Shown here: positions 37,060 through 46,001 of the stretch, one piece after another
Layout of the letters: each line of letters opens with the position of its first letter
How positions within the stretch are numbered: the first letter of the stretch is position 1
NCBI GenBank assembly: GCA_025454975.1
Contig: JALONK010000011.1
Location: 16,639 to 80,638 of the forward strand
Reading direction: 5' to 3'
Origin: Bacteroidia bacterium
GTDB lineage: Bacteria > Bacteroidota > Bacteroidia > UKL13-3
Length of the DNA: 64,000 bases
Notes under the pieces: model-generated
What the model saw: only the letters and a program-made list of their open reading frames with translations
What the model was told of the DNA's origin: nothing
Databases searched by the model: none
Translations under genes and position numbers: made by a program

Positions 37060-39027
37060 TTACGAAGCAAGGTGTTTGATGATTTTGTTAAAAAGCTCTT
37101 CCTGTTTAAAAGGTTTGGTAACAAAATCATTCATCCCTGAACGAATTACGTGGGTTCTAGTTTCATCAAAGGCATCCGCAGTTAAAGCAATAATCGGAAT
37201 TGATGCTTCGATACCTTCAATCCCACTTCTTATAGCTTCTGTTGCTTCATACCCATTCATTTCAGGCATATGTAAATCCATTAAAACAAGGTCGAATGAT
37301 TGTTTACGTAAAAGTTGTATGGCTTCTATTCCATTTTCTGCGGTAACTACGTCTGCTTTCACTTTCTTTAAAATTTGTTGAGCCACAAACTGGTTTATAC
37401 TATTGTCTTCTACCAATAATAATCGCTTGTTTTCAATAATTGAGTAGTCAACTTCTTCTTTCTTTAGTTGTTGATGATTTTGCAACACAGAGGCCGGTTC
37501 GGCACTTTGATAATTTAAGTCGACATAAAATAATGAACCTTCTCCTAAGGTGCTGCTTACACCTATTTGTCCATGCTGCATTTCTACTAAATTTTTGGTT
37601 ATGGCTAACCCTAAACCCGATCCTCCATATTTTCGGGCTGTATTGGTGTAGGCCTGCGTAAATGAATCAAATATGTTGTCGAGTTTGTCTGATGCTATTC
37701 CAATTCCCGAATCTTTTACACTAAAACGAAGCTCAAATTTATTGAGCAATTGACGCTTAACTTCTACCTTTACTTGAACATTCCCTTCTTTTGTAAATTT
37801 AATGGCATTGCCTATAAGATTAAATAGTATTTGATTTAGTCGGTAGGGATCACCGATGATATAATCAGGTACATCATGATTTATCTGTAATAATAATGTC
37901 AACCCTTTCTCTTCCGACTTATACCTAAAGGTTTTAAGTATATCATGTAGTAGATTTTGCAGACTGAAGGTTATACTTTCAAGTTCTATTTTTCCGGCCT
38001 CTATTTTGTTATAATCAAGTATGTCGTTAATAAGGAATAATAAATTATCTGCTGAAAACTTAATAGACTTTAAGTCTTTTATCACATTTTCTTCCTTCAC
38101 CTTTTCCAATAGTAAATCAGTTATACCAATAATGGCATTCATGGGGGTTCTGATTTCATGACTCATATTTGATAAAAATGCTGATTTTGCTTCAGCAGTT
38201 TTTAAAGCTTCATTTTTCGCTTTTAACAAGGCAATTTTTGCATGTCTGTTCTCCGTTACATCCTTGGCGAAAATTGTAATCCCAATTAATTGTTTATTAT
38301 TCCCAAAAATAGGATTGTATGAGGTTTCAAAATATCTTTTATCGTAAGCGGTATGTCCGTACTCTTCATCAAACACAAATGACTTTCCTGTAAATGCTTC
38401 TCTAATACGTAACCTTATTGGTGCATCTTCAGGTAAGTTTAAGTTTTGTAAGTTAAATCCTTGTTCAACATTACTACCATATTGTTCAATGAAAAATTGC
38501 TTTGCGGCATTGTTAATAACAGTGACTTCAAGTTTTTTATTTAATGCAAAAATTATTGCGTTGGTACTTTGTATAACCGACTCTGTATTGGCAGCAATTG
38601 ATTCCAATTGAATTATCGCTTGAGCTTTCTCAATTTCAGCCTGATGAATTCGCATGGCCAATTGCACAGTTCTTTCAATACGTTCAGTAGAAATATCATT
38701 TTTATTACAATAATCAACCGCTCCATGTTGCAATAACTCTACTGCTAATGTTTCATCTCCATACGATGTTAAAATTGCCACAGGTATGTTACATTCCATT
38801 TTGGCTAAAGTAGTAATTACCTCAAAACCATCTGTGCCCGGCAATCTAAAATCTAACCATATACAATTGAAATGGCCGGTTTTTAAAATCTCAAATGCCT
38901 CTTGTGCAGTAGCTGCTTCTGTTAGTTCATAGTTGAGTGATGAAGCTTGTAATAGTCGTTTGAATAATTTCCTGTCAACTAAATCATCGTCAATTAATAA
39001 AATATTTATAGTTTCTTCTTTCAGCAT
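37060..39027 (-). CDS. Hybrid sensor histidine kinase (REC-PAS-HisKA-HATPase-REC)
   Basis: A 655-residue soluble kinase. An N-terminal receiver domain (about 5-125, LLIDDDLVDR with phospho-Asp in IWLDFRLPG) is followed by a coiled linker and a PAS domain (about 150-265). HisKA with FLSNMSHEIRTPMNAI comes next (about 283-300, catalytic His), then HATPase_c (about 390-510, NLIGNAIKF, DSGIGI, GGSGLGLAI). The C-terminal receiver (about 535-655) contains LLVEDNSINQ, LVLMDLHMPEMNG and the Lys in VTKPF. No membrane segment. Third gene of the signalling operon; ATG at 39027 leaves a 7-bp gap after the response regulator, whereas an upstream GTG would overlap it. Probably receives phosphoryl or regulatory input from the partner kinase and acts by phosphorelay. 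No output DNA-binding gene is adjacent. Confidence 0.88.
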   Translation of the reverse strand: MLKEETINILLIDDDLVDRKLFKRLLQASSLNYELTEAATAQEAFEILKTGHFNCIWLDFRLPGTDGFEVITTLAKMECNIPVAILTSYGDETLAVELLQHGAVDYCNKNDISTERIERTVQLAMRIHQAEIEKAQAIIQLESIAANTESVIQSTNAIIFALNKKLEVTVINNAAKQFFIEQYGSNVEQGFNLQNLNLPEDAPIRLRIREAFTGKSFVFDEEYGHTAYDKRYFETSYNPIFGNNKQLIGITIFAKDVTENRHAKIALLKAKNEALKTAEAKSAFLSNMSHEIRTPMNAIIGITDLLLEKVKEENVIKDLKSIKFSADNLLFLINDILDYNKIEAGKIELESITFSLQNLLHDILKTFRYKSEEKGLTLLLQINHDVPDYIIGDPYRLNQILFNLIGNAIKFTKEGNVQVKVEVKRQLLNKFELRFSVKDSGIGIASDKLDNIFDSFTQAYTNTARKYGGSGLGLAITKNLVEMQHGQIGVSSTLGEGSLFYVDLNYQSAEPASVLQNHQQLKKEEVDYSIIENKRLLLVEDNSINQFVAQQILKKVKADVVTAENGIEAIQLLRKQSFDLVLMDLHMPEMNGYEATEAIRSGIEGIEASIPIIALTADAFDETRTHVIRSGMNDFVTKPFKQEELFNKIIKHLAS

Positions 39028-39034
39028 AACGAAT

Positions 39035-39454
39035 TTAATTTGGAAATTCACACATATCCCAATAGTTATTAATAATGTTTAATTGGTTGATAAAATCATC
39101 ATACTTAAGTTGCTTGATAAAATAACCTGAAACATGATATAAATATGCATCTGATTTATCTTTTTCCTGCGAAGAAGTAGTTAATACAACTACGGGAGCA
39201 AATCGGTTGATTTCGGTTGAACGTATGGCTTTTAAAAATTCGATGCCATTTAATCCGGGGATATTTAAGTCTAAAACAATTACAAAAGGTTTGGGTATCA
39301 ATTCTTTTTCCAACAGATCTAAAGCATCTGAACATGACGAAATCACATGCAAGGGTTTATCTATACCTAAGTTTTGCATTGCACGTTTAAAAGTCATTGC
39401 ATCTATTTCATCATCTTCTATTAATAATATATGGAGTTGCTTTTTTAGTTTCAT
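39035..39454 (-). CDS. Stand-alone response regulator (Rcp1-like)
   Basis: A 139-residue single receiver domain. LLIEDDEIDAMTFKRA carries the acidic pocket, VIVLDLNIPGLNG the phosphorylated Asp (about 62), LTTSS the switch Thr/Ser and YFIKQLKY the invariant Lys. Long loops resemble the cyanobacterial Rcp1 type that pairs with phytochrome-like kinases. It lacks an output domain, so it likely shuttles phosphate between the two kinases or binds protein targets. It lies 6 bp after the multi-PAS kinase gene and 7 bp before the hybrid kinase gene. Confidence 0.9.
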   Translation of the reverse strand: MKLKKQLHILLIEDDEIDAMTFKRAMQNLGIDKPLHVISSCSDALDLLEKELIPKPFVIVLDLNIPGLNGIEFLKAIRSTEINRFAPVVVLTTSSQEKDKSDAYLYHVSGYFIKQLKYDDFINQLNIINNYWDMCEFPN

Positions 39455-39460
39455 GTGTGG

Positions 39461-42301
39461 TTATGCTTTATTTTCTGTTTCAAATTTACTGCTGTGTAAC
39501 AATGATAAAGGCCAATAGAATATAAAGTTGCAACCTTCATTTTCTTTTGATTCAATTCTTATTGAGCCTTCTTTTTCATCAATAATTTTTTTGACAATGG
39601 CTAAGCCTATACCGGTACTTTCAATTTTATCTCTGGGCTCTAATGTCTGAAATATTCTGAATACTTTTTCCTGATACGCTTCTGCAATGCCAGGTCCATT
39701 ATCAATTACCTGAAATTCTATTTCATTCGATACTTTTTGGGCTTTAATTTGTACAAGTGGCATAGAATTATTATTGTATTTGATAGCATTCGAAATTAAG
39801 TTTGTTAGCACTTGCTCTAACAATAAAGCTTCTGTAAATACTTCAATTTGTTCGCATGAGTTAATGATATCCATATTTCTAGGTAATTGCATCACCTGAA
39901 GAATATCCTCTACAAAAAATTTGATGTTAATTCTTGACGGCTTTAAATTTCTTTTACCTGCCCTTGAATAATCTAACAATCCATTAATGAATTGCTCCAT
40001 TCTATAGATACGCTTGGCCATTAGTTCAAAGTGCTGCTCACTTTCTAGGGTTAAATGTGATTTTACATCTTCTTTTATCCAATGCGATAAATTAGAAATG
40101 GCACGTAATGGAGCTTTTAAATCGTGCGAAACTACGTAAGCAAATTCATCAAGTTCCTTATTTATAGCTTGTAATTCTTCTGTATATCTTTCTAATTTTA
40201 ATTGGGCAGTTTTAAGTGCAGTAATTTCTCTTGCAATGGCTTGTGTTCCCGCAAATTTTTGGTTTTCATACACCAGTTGTACGTTTTGTCCAATCCATTT
40301 TTGCTTGCCGGTTTTGGTTATAATTGGAAATTCAAAATAGGTTAAGGGTATTTGCTTTTTAAATTGATTAGAGTAAAACTGTTCGGCTTGTTGAAGATAC
40401 TTGGAATCAATTAGCTCTAAATAATTCATGGTTAACAATTCATCTATACTGTATTCTGTTATCCTAGATGCTACATCATTCACATAAACAAATCTTCCAA
40501 GTGCATTTGTATTATAAAATATATCTATAGCTGATTCAATTAAACTTCGATATCGAACTTCATTACTTTGTAAATTCACTTCAAATAACTTACGGTCATG
40601 AATATCTATCAAAGAGCCTACCATCCTAATTGGTTCACCTTTTTCATTTCGATAAACTTGTCCATGTCCCCAAAACCATTTATATGTTCCTTGTTTTGTT
40701 TTAACCCTATATTCTGTATGAAATGGAATGTTGTGTTCAAGATGTAATCTTATTTTTTCCTGAGTCATTTCCTTATCATCAGGATGTATTAACTCCCAAA
40801 ACGTTTGTGTGTTCGGCTCAATTTCCTGATATTTAAAACCTAACATCTCAAATAGTTTAGGCGACCACCATGATGCCCCTGTTTTCGTATCAAACCAATC
40901 CCAAATACCTGCAGCAATTCCATTTACAGCTAACTCATACCTTAATTCACTTTCTATAAGCTTTAACTCAGCTTCTTTTTTGGCTGTAATATCAGTAACT
41001 ATTCCTTCGAAATCAATTACTTGATTAAGTTCATTTCTGTTGATATGACTAACTTCTTCAACCCATATATAGTTTCCTTTAGCATGTTTTAAACGATAGT
41101 TAACTTGTATTTCAGTCTTAAATTCTTTAACAGCCCTGTCAGTTTCTGCTAACACCGTATTGATATCTTCCGGATGTATTAAGGTTGAATAAGACACTTT
41201 TTCTGAAGTAAAATCAATAGTTTGATAGCCTAATACTTTTTTGATATTGCTCGATACATATAGTACCCGCCATCCAGGTTCCGGAAGCCATTTAAATAAA
41301 ACAGAAGGGCTGTTTGATATAATGGTTTCGGCATTATATTGTTGTTGCAATGCTAATTTTTGTTTACTCACATCTTTAAAAACGAACAGATAGCCGGTTA
41401 CTTGCTTTGATAGATTTTTTAAATTACTCACTTGTAAACTGATATCTATCCTCTGATTATTTTGCAGTTTGAAGCTCACCTCAAATGAATTACTCGAACC
41501 AATTTTGGTTTTAAAAACTAATGCTTCAAATCCGGGAGCTAAGCTCAGTTGATATCTCGCATTTATTTGCTGTGTAAATGTCTTTAAATCTTTTTCATCA
41601 ATTAGTTCAGCAATATTCAAGCGATTTACAGCTTCTTTAGATTGCATTCCCAATAACTCTTCTGCTCCCGAATTAAAATCAATAATTATACCCTTACTAT
41701 CCGTAGCAATGCTTCCTCCTTCATTTGCATTTAGCATTTGCCTGTATAAGTTAACCCGCTTCTGTAATTCAAATTGTTCAACCATTGTTTCTGATGATTG
41801 AACGTCAATCCTAATTCTTAGTTCAATAAATTTTTCTAATATAATAGTTGATAAAAATCCAATACTTGAAACTACTGCACATCTTGCCAGCACAAACCCA
41901 ATATCATCGTGTTGCAGATATCCAATTACTCCAATCATTCCAACATTAATTAATAGCAAACTTGCTATGGCCGGTGTTCCCGCTAGTAAAAATATAGTTG
42001 CATAAGTACCAATAATAGTAAATAGCCAAACAGGAATTTTATCATCTAGTAGTATGGTTAATATCCATGGGAGTAGGCTAAGTAAAATACAATATACATA
42101 TTGTATCCATGTTGGTCGGTCAAGTGTTAAGGTTTGTCCCGACCAGTATAAAATTATCGTCGTTACAGTAGTATACAACATTACTAAAAGCTGATGCTCG
42201 CTTGTTAGTAAATTGATTACACCAAACGACATTACGATTACATATACAAACGGAAGTAGTCCTGAATAAATACTTGTTTTGTATCTATAATACTTGATCA
42301 T
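39461..42301 (-). CDS. Membrane multi-PAS sensor histidine kinase
   Basis: A 946-residue kinase. Five to six N-terminal membrane helices (about 12-165) form a small integral sensor module. Four PAS or PAS/PAC units follow (about 185-315, 325-450, 455-575, 580-705), two with the YRLKHAKGNYIWVEE/YRVKTKQGTYKWFWG signature. HisKA comes next with YVVSHDLKAPLRAIS (His near 723), and HATPase_c with NLISNAIKYNNN, DNGPGI and STGIGLAIVKK. The HDLKAPLR variant and the arrangement resemble light/redox-sensing phytochrome-like kinases, but no chromophore domain (GAF with Cys) is seen. First gene of the kinase/regulator/kinase operon. Signal unknown. Confidence 0.88.
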   Translation of the reverse strand: MIKYYRYKTSIYSGLLPFVYVIVMSFGVINLLTSEHQLLVMLYTTVTTIILYWSGQTLTLDRPTWIQYVYCILLSLLPWILTILLDDKIPVWLFTIIGTYATIFLLAGTPAIASLLLINVGMIGVIGYLQHDDIGFVLARCAVVSSIGFLSTIILEKFIELRIRIDVQSSETMVEQFELQKRVNLYRQMLNANEGGSIATDSKGIIIDFNSGAEELLGMQSKEAVNRLNIAELIDEKDLKTFTQQINARYQLSLAPGFEALVFKTKIGSSNSFEVSFKLQNNQRIDISLQVSNLKNLSKQVTGYLFVFKDVSKQKLALQQQYNAETIISNSPSVLFKWLPEPGWRVLYVSSNIKKVLGYQTIDFTSEKVSYSTLIHPEDINTVLAETDRAVKEFKTEIQVNYRLKHAKGNYIWVEEVSHINRNELNQVIDFEGIVTDITAKKEAELKLIESELRYELAVNGIAAGIWDWFDTKTGASWWSPKLFEMLGFKYQEIEPNTQTFWELIHPDDKEMTQEKIRLHLEHNIPFHTEYRVKTKQGTYKWFWGHGQVYRNEKGEPIRMVGSLIDIHDRKLFEVNLQSNEVRYRSLIESAIDIFYNTNALGRFVYVNDVASRITEYSIDELLTMNYLELIDSKYLQQAEQFYSNQFKKQIPLTYFEFPIITKTGKQKWIGQNVQLVYENQKFAGTQAIAREITALKTAQLKLERYTEELQAINKELDEFAYVVSHDLKAPLRAISNLSHWIKEDVKSHLTLESEQHFELMAKRIYRMEQFINGLLDYSRAGKRNLKPSRINIKFFVEDILQVMQLPRNMDIINSCEQIEVFTEALLLEQVLTNLISNAIKYNNNSMPLVQIKAQKVSNEIEFQVIDNGPGIAEAYQEKVFRIFQTLEPRDKIESTGIGLAIVKKIIDEKEGSIRIESKENEGCNFIFYWPLSLLHSSKFETENKA

Positions 42302-42370
42302 AACATTTCATTTGATAGTTAATTCCCTAAATTAGTATATTCATACAACATTACAATTACTTTTGTTTAA

Positions 42371-42991
42371 ATGAATACAAAGCACATATATATTATTCGT
42401 CATGGTGAAACTGAATTTAATAAGCTTAATATCGTTCAAGGCAGTGGAGTGAATACACCGTTAAATGATACAGGTTTAAAACAAGCAGAAATGTTTTATC
42501 AAGTGTATAAGAACTATCCCTTTAAAAAAATTTACACATCAGCACTTCTACGAGCACAGCAAAGTGTAAACGCATTTATTCAATCAGGTATTCCCCATAT
42601 TGTTTTACCTGAATTAAATGAAATCAGTTGGGGTGTTTTTGAAGGTAAACAACAATCGGAACAACAAAAGGAACAATTTCGAAGGCTGATTCAACAATGG
42701 AATGAAGGATTTTTACACGCAAAAATTGAAGGTGGTGAAAGTCCGGTTGACATGCAAAATCGTCAACTTGTTGTTAAACAAAGGTTAATAGCAGAAGAGT
42801 CTGACCAAGTTTTGATTTGTATGCATGGGAGAGCCATGAAAAGTTTATTGTGTTTATTATTAAACAAACCTTTAACTAAAATGGAATCTTTTGTACATGG
42901 TAATCTTTGTTTGTATCAATTGGAATTCAATACTTTAAATTCTGAATTTGTGCTTATTAAAGCCAACGACCAAAGTCACTTGGGTAAATGA
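42371..42991 (+). CDS. Histidine phosphatase superfamily protein (phosphoglycerate mutase-like)
   Basis: A 206-residue phosphatase with the RHGETEFN catalytic motif (about 9-16), LNDTGLKQAE, SALLRAQQS, a central acidic GVFEGK segment and MHGRAMKSLL carrying the second catalytic His. Members dephosphorylate small phosphoesters such as alpha-ribazole phosphate, phosphoserine or sugar phosphates; specificity cannot be read here. An exact -7 box TACTTTTG at 42358-42365 would place transcription almost at the ATG, suggesting a leaderless or very short leader. It is divergent from the kinase operon over 69 bp, and the SDR gene follows 36 bp later. Confidence 0.85.
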   Translation: MNTKHIYIIRHGETEFNKLNIVQGSGVNTPLNDTGLKQAEMFYQVYKNYPFKKIYTSALLRAQQSVNAFIQSGIPHIVLPELNEISWGVFEGKQQSEQQKEQFRRLIQQWNEGFLHAKIEGGESPVDMQNRQLVVKQRLIAEESDQVLICMHGRAMKSLLCLLLNKPLTKMESFVHGNLCLYQLEFNTLNSEFVLIKANDQSHLGK

Positions 42992-43027
42992 TAAGAACCT
43001 TTTGTTACATAGGTTGTTTTTAATAAC

Positions 43028-43714
43028 ATGAAACAATATCTAGTAGCAGGGGCTTCAGGAGGAATCGGAGCTGAATTAGTTAAACTGCTTTCAAAACATG
43101 CTCATGTTATTGCTTTAACCCGAAATCCGGAGGCTTTAAGCGGTATGAATCAAGTAACTGCTTTGCATGCCGACATTACAAATGTTCAACAACAATTGCC
43201 CAATATTGAAGGTGAATTAAATGGACTTGTATATTGTCCCGGTACTATAAATCTAAAGCCATTCAGAGCGCTTAAACAGGAAGACTTTTTAAATGATTGG
43301 CAGGTTAATGTTGGTGGCGCTATTCATGTAATTAAGCATTACCTTCCACATCTACAGCAAGCAAATCATTCATCTATTGTGTTATTCAGCACTGTTGCTG
43401 TGCAAACAGGAATGGCATTTCATGCCTCAATTGCCGCTGCTAAAGGTGCTATTGAAGGATTAACAAAAAGTTTAGCAGCCGAATTTGCGCCTAAAATTCG
43501 AGTTAATGCAGTTGCCCCTTCTCTTACTAAAACTCCCTTAGCAGATAAGTTAATAAATGCAGAGGCAAAATTAAAAGCAGCCGAGGAACGTCATCCACTT
43601 AAACGAATTGGTGATGCTGTAGAACCGGCAAGTGCCGCCCATTTTTTATTAACATCAGATTGGATCACCGGACAAATTTTAACTGTTGATGGTGGTTTAA
43701 GTTCGTTGAGATAG
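43028..43714 (+). CDS. Atypical SDR-family protein lacking the catalytic tyrosine
   Basis: A 228-residue Rossmann protein. The N-terminal nucleotide motif AGASGGIGAE (about 7-16) is intact, but the usual NNAG is replaced by YCPGT (about 74-78). The catalytic YxxxK reads IAAAK in HASIAAAKGAIEGLTKSLAAE, so the tyrosine is an isoleucine while Lys remains. The C-terminal VDGGLSSLR tail is normal. This could be a regulatory or binding protein, or an enzyme with displaced acid/base chemistry. It lies 2 bp before a flavin reductase-like gene, suggesting a shared flavin or pterin redox context. It is a plausible real gene with complete length. Confidence 0.8.
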   Translation: MKQYLVAGASGGIGAELVKLLSKHAHVIALTRNPEALSGMNQVTALHADITNVQQQLPNIEGELNGLVYCPGTINLKPFRALKQEDFLNDWQVNVGGAIHVIKHYLPHLQQANHSSIVLFSTVAVQTGMAFHASIAAAKGAIEGLTKSLAAEFAPKIRVNAVAPSLTKTPLADKLINAEAKLKAAEERHPLKRIGDAVEPASAAHFLLTSDWITGQILTVDGGLSSLR

Positions 43715-43716
43715 CT

Positions 43717-44331
43717 ATGACAGATAAAAAAATAATATCAAGTATTGACATTCTTGGCATGGAAAAACAAATGCGAACAAATTTGATTAATTCATTGCCA
43801 GGTATTCGTCAGGCTAACCTAATTGCCACTATAAATAAGGAAGGAATAACCAACGTAGCAATTTTTAATTCTGTTGTACATATTGGTGCGCATCCTCCTT
43901 ATATGGGGTTTATTATGCGCCCTGTAACAGTGCCAAGGGGTACATATAAAAATATCAAAGAAACCGGATTTTTTACCATTAATCATGCTTCAGAGAACAT
44001 ATTTAAACAAGCCCACCAAACCTCAGCACGTTATGATATAAGTGAATTTACTGCCACAGGTTTAACTCCGGAGTATATATCAGATTTCCAAGCTCCATTT
44101 GTGGCTGAAAGTGATGTTCAAATTGGTTTAAAGTTTGTAGAAGAATATCACATTAAATGTAATGATACTATATTAATGATTGGTGAAATTCAACTCGTGA
44201 GATTAGATACTTCATTATTAAATGAATCAAATATTTTACAATTACATCAGGCCGAAAGTATAGGCGTAGGCGGACTAGAGACTTATTATTCACTGTCAAA
44301 ATTAGCCGAACTACCTTACGCTAAACCATAA
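43717..44331 (+). CDS. Flavin reductase-like domain protein (FMN-binding split barrel)
   Basis: A 204-residue protein with the flavin reductase/FMN-binding split-barrel fold. Seen are LINSLPGIRQANLIAT (about 22-37), NVAIFNSVVHIGAHPPYMGFIMRP (flavin pocket), TVPRGTYKNIKETGFFTIN and a C-terminal GGLETYYSLSKLAELPYAKP. It probably binds FMN and reduces it with NAD(P)H, or acts as a flavoenzyme in its own right. It starts 2 bp after the atypical SDR stop and is likely cotranslated with it. The following 115-bp gap precedes the ECF sigma gene. Confidence 0.83.
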   Translation: MTDKKIISSIDILGMEKQMRTNLINSLPGIRQANLIATINKEGITNVAIFNSVVHIGAHPPYMGFIMRPVTVPRGTYKNIKETGFFTINHASENIFKQAHQTSARYDISEFTATGLTPEYISDFQAPFVAESDVQIGLKFVEEYHIKCNDTILMIGEIQLVRLDTSLLNESNILQLHQAESIGVGGLETYYSLSKLAELPYAKP

Positions 44332-44446
44332 CTCCAAGGTCTTACAGGCTTTCTTTCTTTTTAAAAATATTTTTTAGGGTATTTTATTCCTTAGGTGTCT
44401 TTTATTAAGTTGATACAATTTTGCTGTTGTATATTGCGAGCGATAA

Positions 44447-45037
44447 ATGAAAAAATATCCCGAACAGTTACTGGCACAATTGATTAAAGACGGTGATGAA
44501 AAGGCATTTGAGTTTGCCTACAGCTTATATGTACCTGATTTAATTGATTATGCTTTTACAATTTTAAAGGATATGGGAGAGGCAGAGGATGTGGTACAGC
44601 AACTATTTGTTCAACTGTGGCTAGATAAAGCAACAATTATGATACACACAACCTTAAAAGGATATTTGTATAAATCAGTTCAACACCGTAGTTTGAATAA
44701 GATTAAGCAACGCAATGTTAGAACAAGCCACGCATTATTCGTACAAAATAATTCGTGGCAGGTTACAGAAAAAAGTGCAGCAGACGTTGCAGAAAATAAT
44801 GAACTGCAAAAAGCTCTTCATACTGCAATTAACAACCTTCCGGAACTCACTAAATCTGTTTTTACCTTGGCAAAGTTTGAACAGAAAAAGTATATTGAAA
44901 TTTCTGAACAGTTAAATATTCCTGTTAAAACTGTAGAAAATCAAATGGGTAAAGCCTTGAAATTATTAAGGAATAACCTAAAACATTTTTTGCCATTATT
45001 TTTATTGCATATAATATTACCTACCCTTGGAAAATAA
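44447..45037 (+). CDS. ECF sigma factor of the FecI type
   Basis: A 196-residue extracytoplasmic-function sigma factor. Region 2 covers FEFAYSLYVPDLIDYAFTIL through GEAEDVVQQLFVQLW (about 20-68). Region 4 has INNLPELTKSVFTLAKFE and YIEISEQLNIPVKTVENQMG (about 125-170). The C-terminal tail is hydrophobic (FLPLFLLHIILPTLGK). It recruits RNA polymerase to promoters of the co-located receptor genes when released by the FecR-like partner. The anti-sigma gene overlaps its last 11 bp. Autoregulation is typical of the family but no ECF promoter motif was identified here. Confidence 0.92.
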   Translation: MKKYPEQLLAQLIKDGDEKAFEFAYSLYVPDLIDYAFTILKDMGEAEDVVQQLFVQLWLDKATIMIHTTLKGYLYKSVQHRSLNKIKQRNVRTSHALFVQNNSWQVTEKSAADVAENNELQKALHTAINNLPELTKSVFTLAKFEQKKYIEISEQLNIPVKTVENQMGKALKLLRNNLKHFLPLFLLHIILPTLGK

Positions 45038-46001
45038 GCCGGATATAAATGATATTGATGAATTGCTAGCCAAATATTTTTCAGGTGAAGCAACAGCTGA
45101 TGAGGCTTTGCATATTCATGAATGGAAAAATGCAACCGATGGTAATCAAAAATATTATAATCAAGTTGCAATGATATTTAATCATAAGCAACCCGTTACC
45201 GATGTTTCAAAAAATTATAAAATTATTCAAGCACAAATAAAACAATCTGTTGTGCATAAGGTAATACCCATCTGGTATAAAGTAGCTGCTACTATTACCT
45301 TTTTTATATTTACAACACTAGCTGTTTTATGGTTTGTAAAATATAATACTTCAATTCCATCACAAACCATCACTGCTGAGAATGTTAAATCAGTATTCTT
45401 GCCGGATAGTTTATTTGTAACCTTAAATAAATCAGCAAGTATTACGTATGATGATTCGTATAACAAAACCAATAGAAAAATTATCTTAATCGGTGAGGCC
45501 TTTTTTGATGTTGATACTAAAAGTAAAATACCCTTGGTTATTAATGCTGGAGGTTTACAAATAACTGATATTGGTACTTCTTTTAATGTGAAAGCAAACC
45601 AAGCTAACGATACCGTAGAAGTTTTTGTAGTAGAGGGCATAGTTGAATTATATAACGATAAGGAACGAATGCGGGTATATAAAAACGAAGTAGCTTATTA
45701 TATAAAAAGTACAAAACACTTATTTAAAACCGGCAACTATTCTAAAAATGCTATTGCTTATAAAACACATACATTTGATTTTAGAAATGCATCGCTGGCA
45801 GATGTTGTTGCAACCATTAATCAAGTTTATGGTAACGTAATAGTATTGGCCAACTCAAAATTAAATGATTGTTTAATAAATGTTGAATTTAAAGACGAAT
45901 CGCCAGAAACTATAGTTATGGTTTTAGCTGAAACCTTAGGCTTAAGTTATACCAAGAAGGAGGCATACTTTGAATTGAATGGTAAAGCATGCAACGAATA
46001 A
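45027..46001 (+). CDS. FecR-like membrane anti-sigma factor
   Basis: A 324-residue anti-sigma regulator. The N-terminal cytoplasmic sigma-binding segment begins MENKPDINDIDELLAKYFSGEAT, followed by one membrane helix (about 83-105), a FecR domain (about 115-215, with SASITYD and GEAFFDVD) and a C-terminal DUF4974 domain (about 245-324). The C-terminal domains face the periplasm and contact STN domains of outer-membrane proteins. The only reasonable start is TTG at 45027, because the next in-frame ATG would remove the entire sigma-binding segment. The gene overlaps the sigma gene by 11 bp and the next gene by 13 bp, so the unit is translationally coupled. Confidence 0.9.
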   Translation: MENKPDINDIDELLAKYFSGEATADEALHIHEWKNATDGNQKYYNQVAMIFNHKQPVTDVSKNYKIIQAQIKQSVVHKVIPIWYKVAATITFFIFTTLAVLWFVKYNTSIPSQTITAENVKSVFLPDSLFVTLNKSASITYDDSYNKTNRKIILIGEAFFDVDTKSKIPLVINAGGLQITDIGTSFNVKANQANDTVEVFVVEGIVELYNDKERMRVYKNEVAYYIKSTKHLFKTGNYSKNAIAYKTHTFDFRNASLADVVATINQVYGNVIVLANSKLNDCLINVEFKDESPETIVMVLAETLGLSYTKKEAYFELNGKACNE

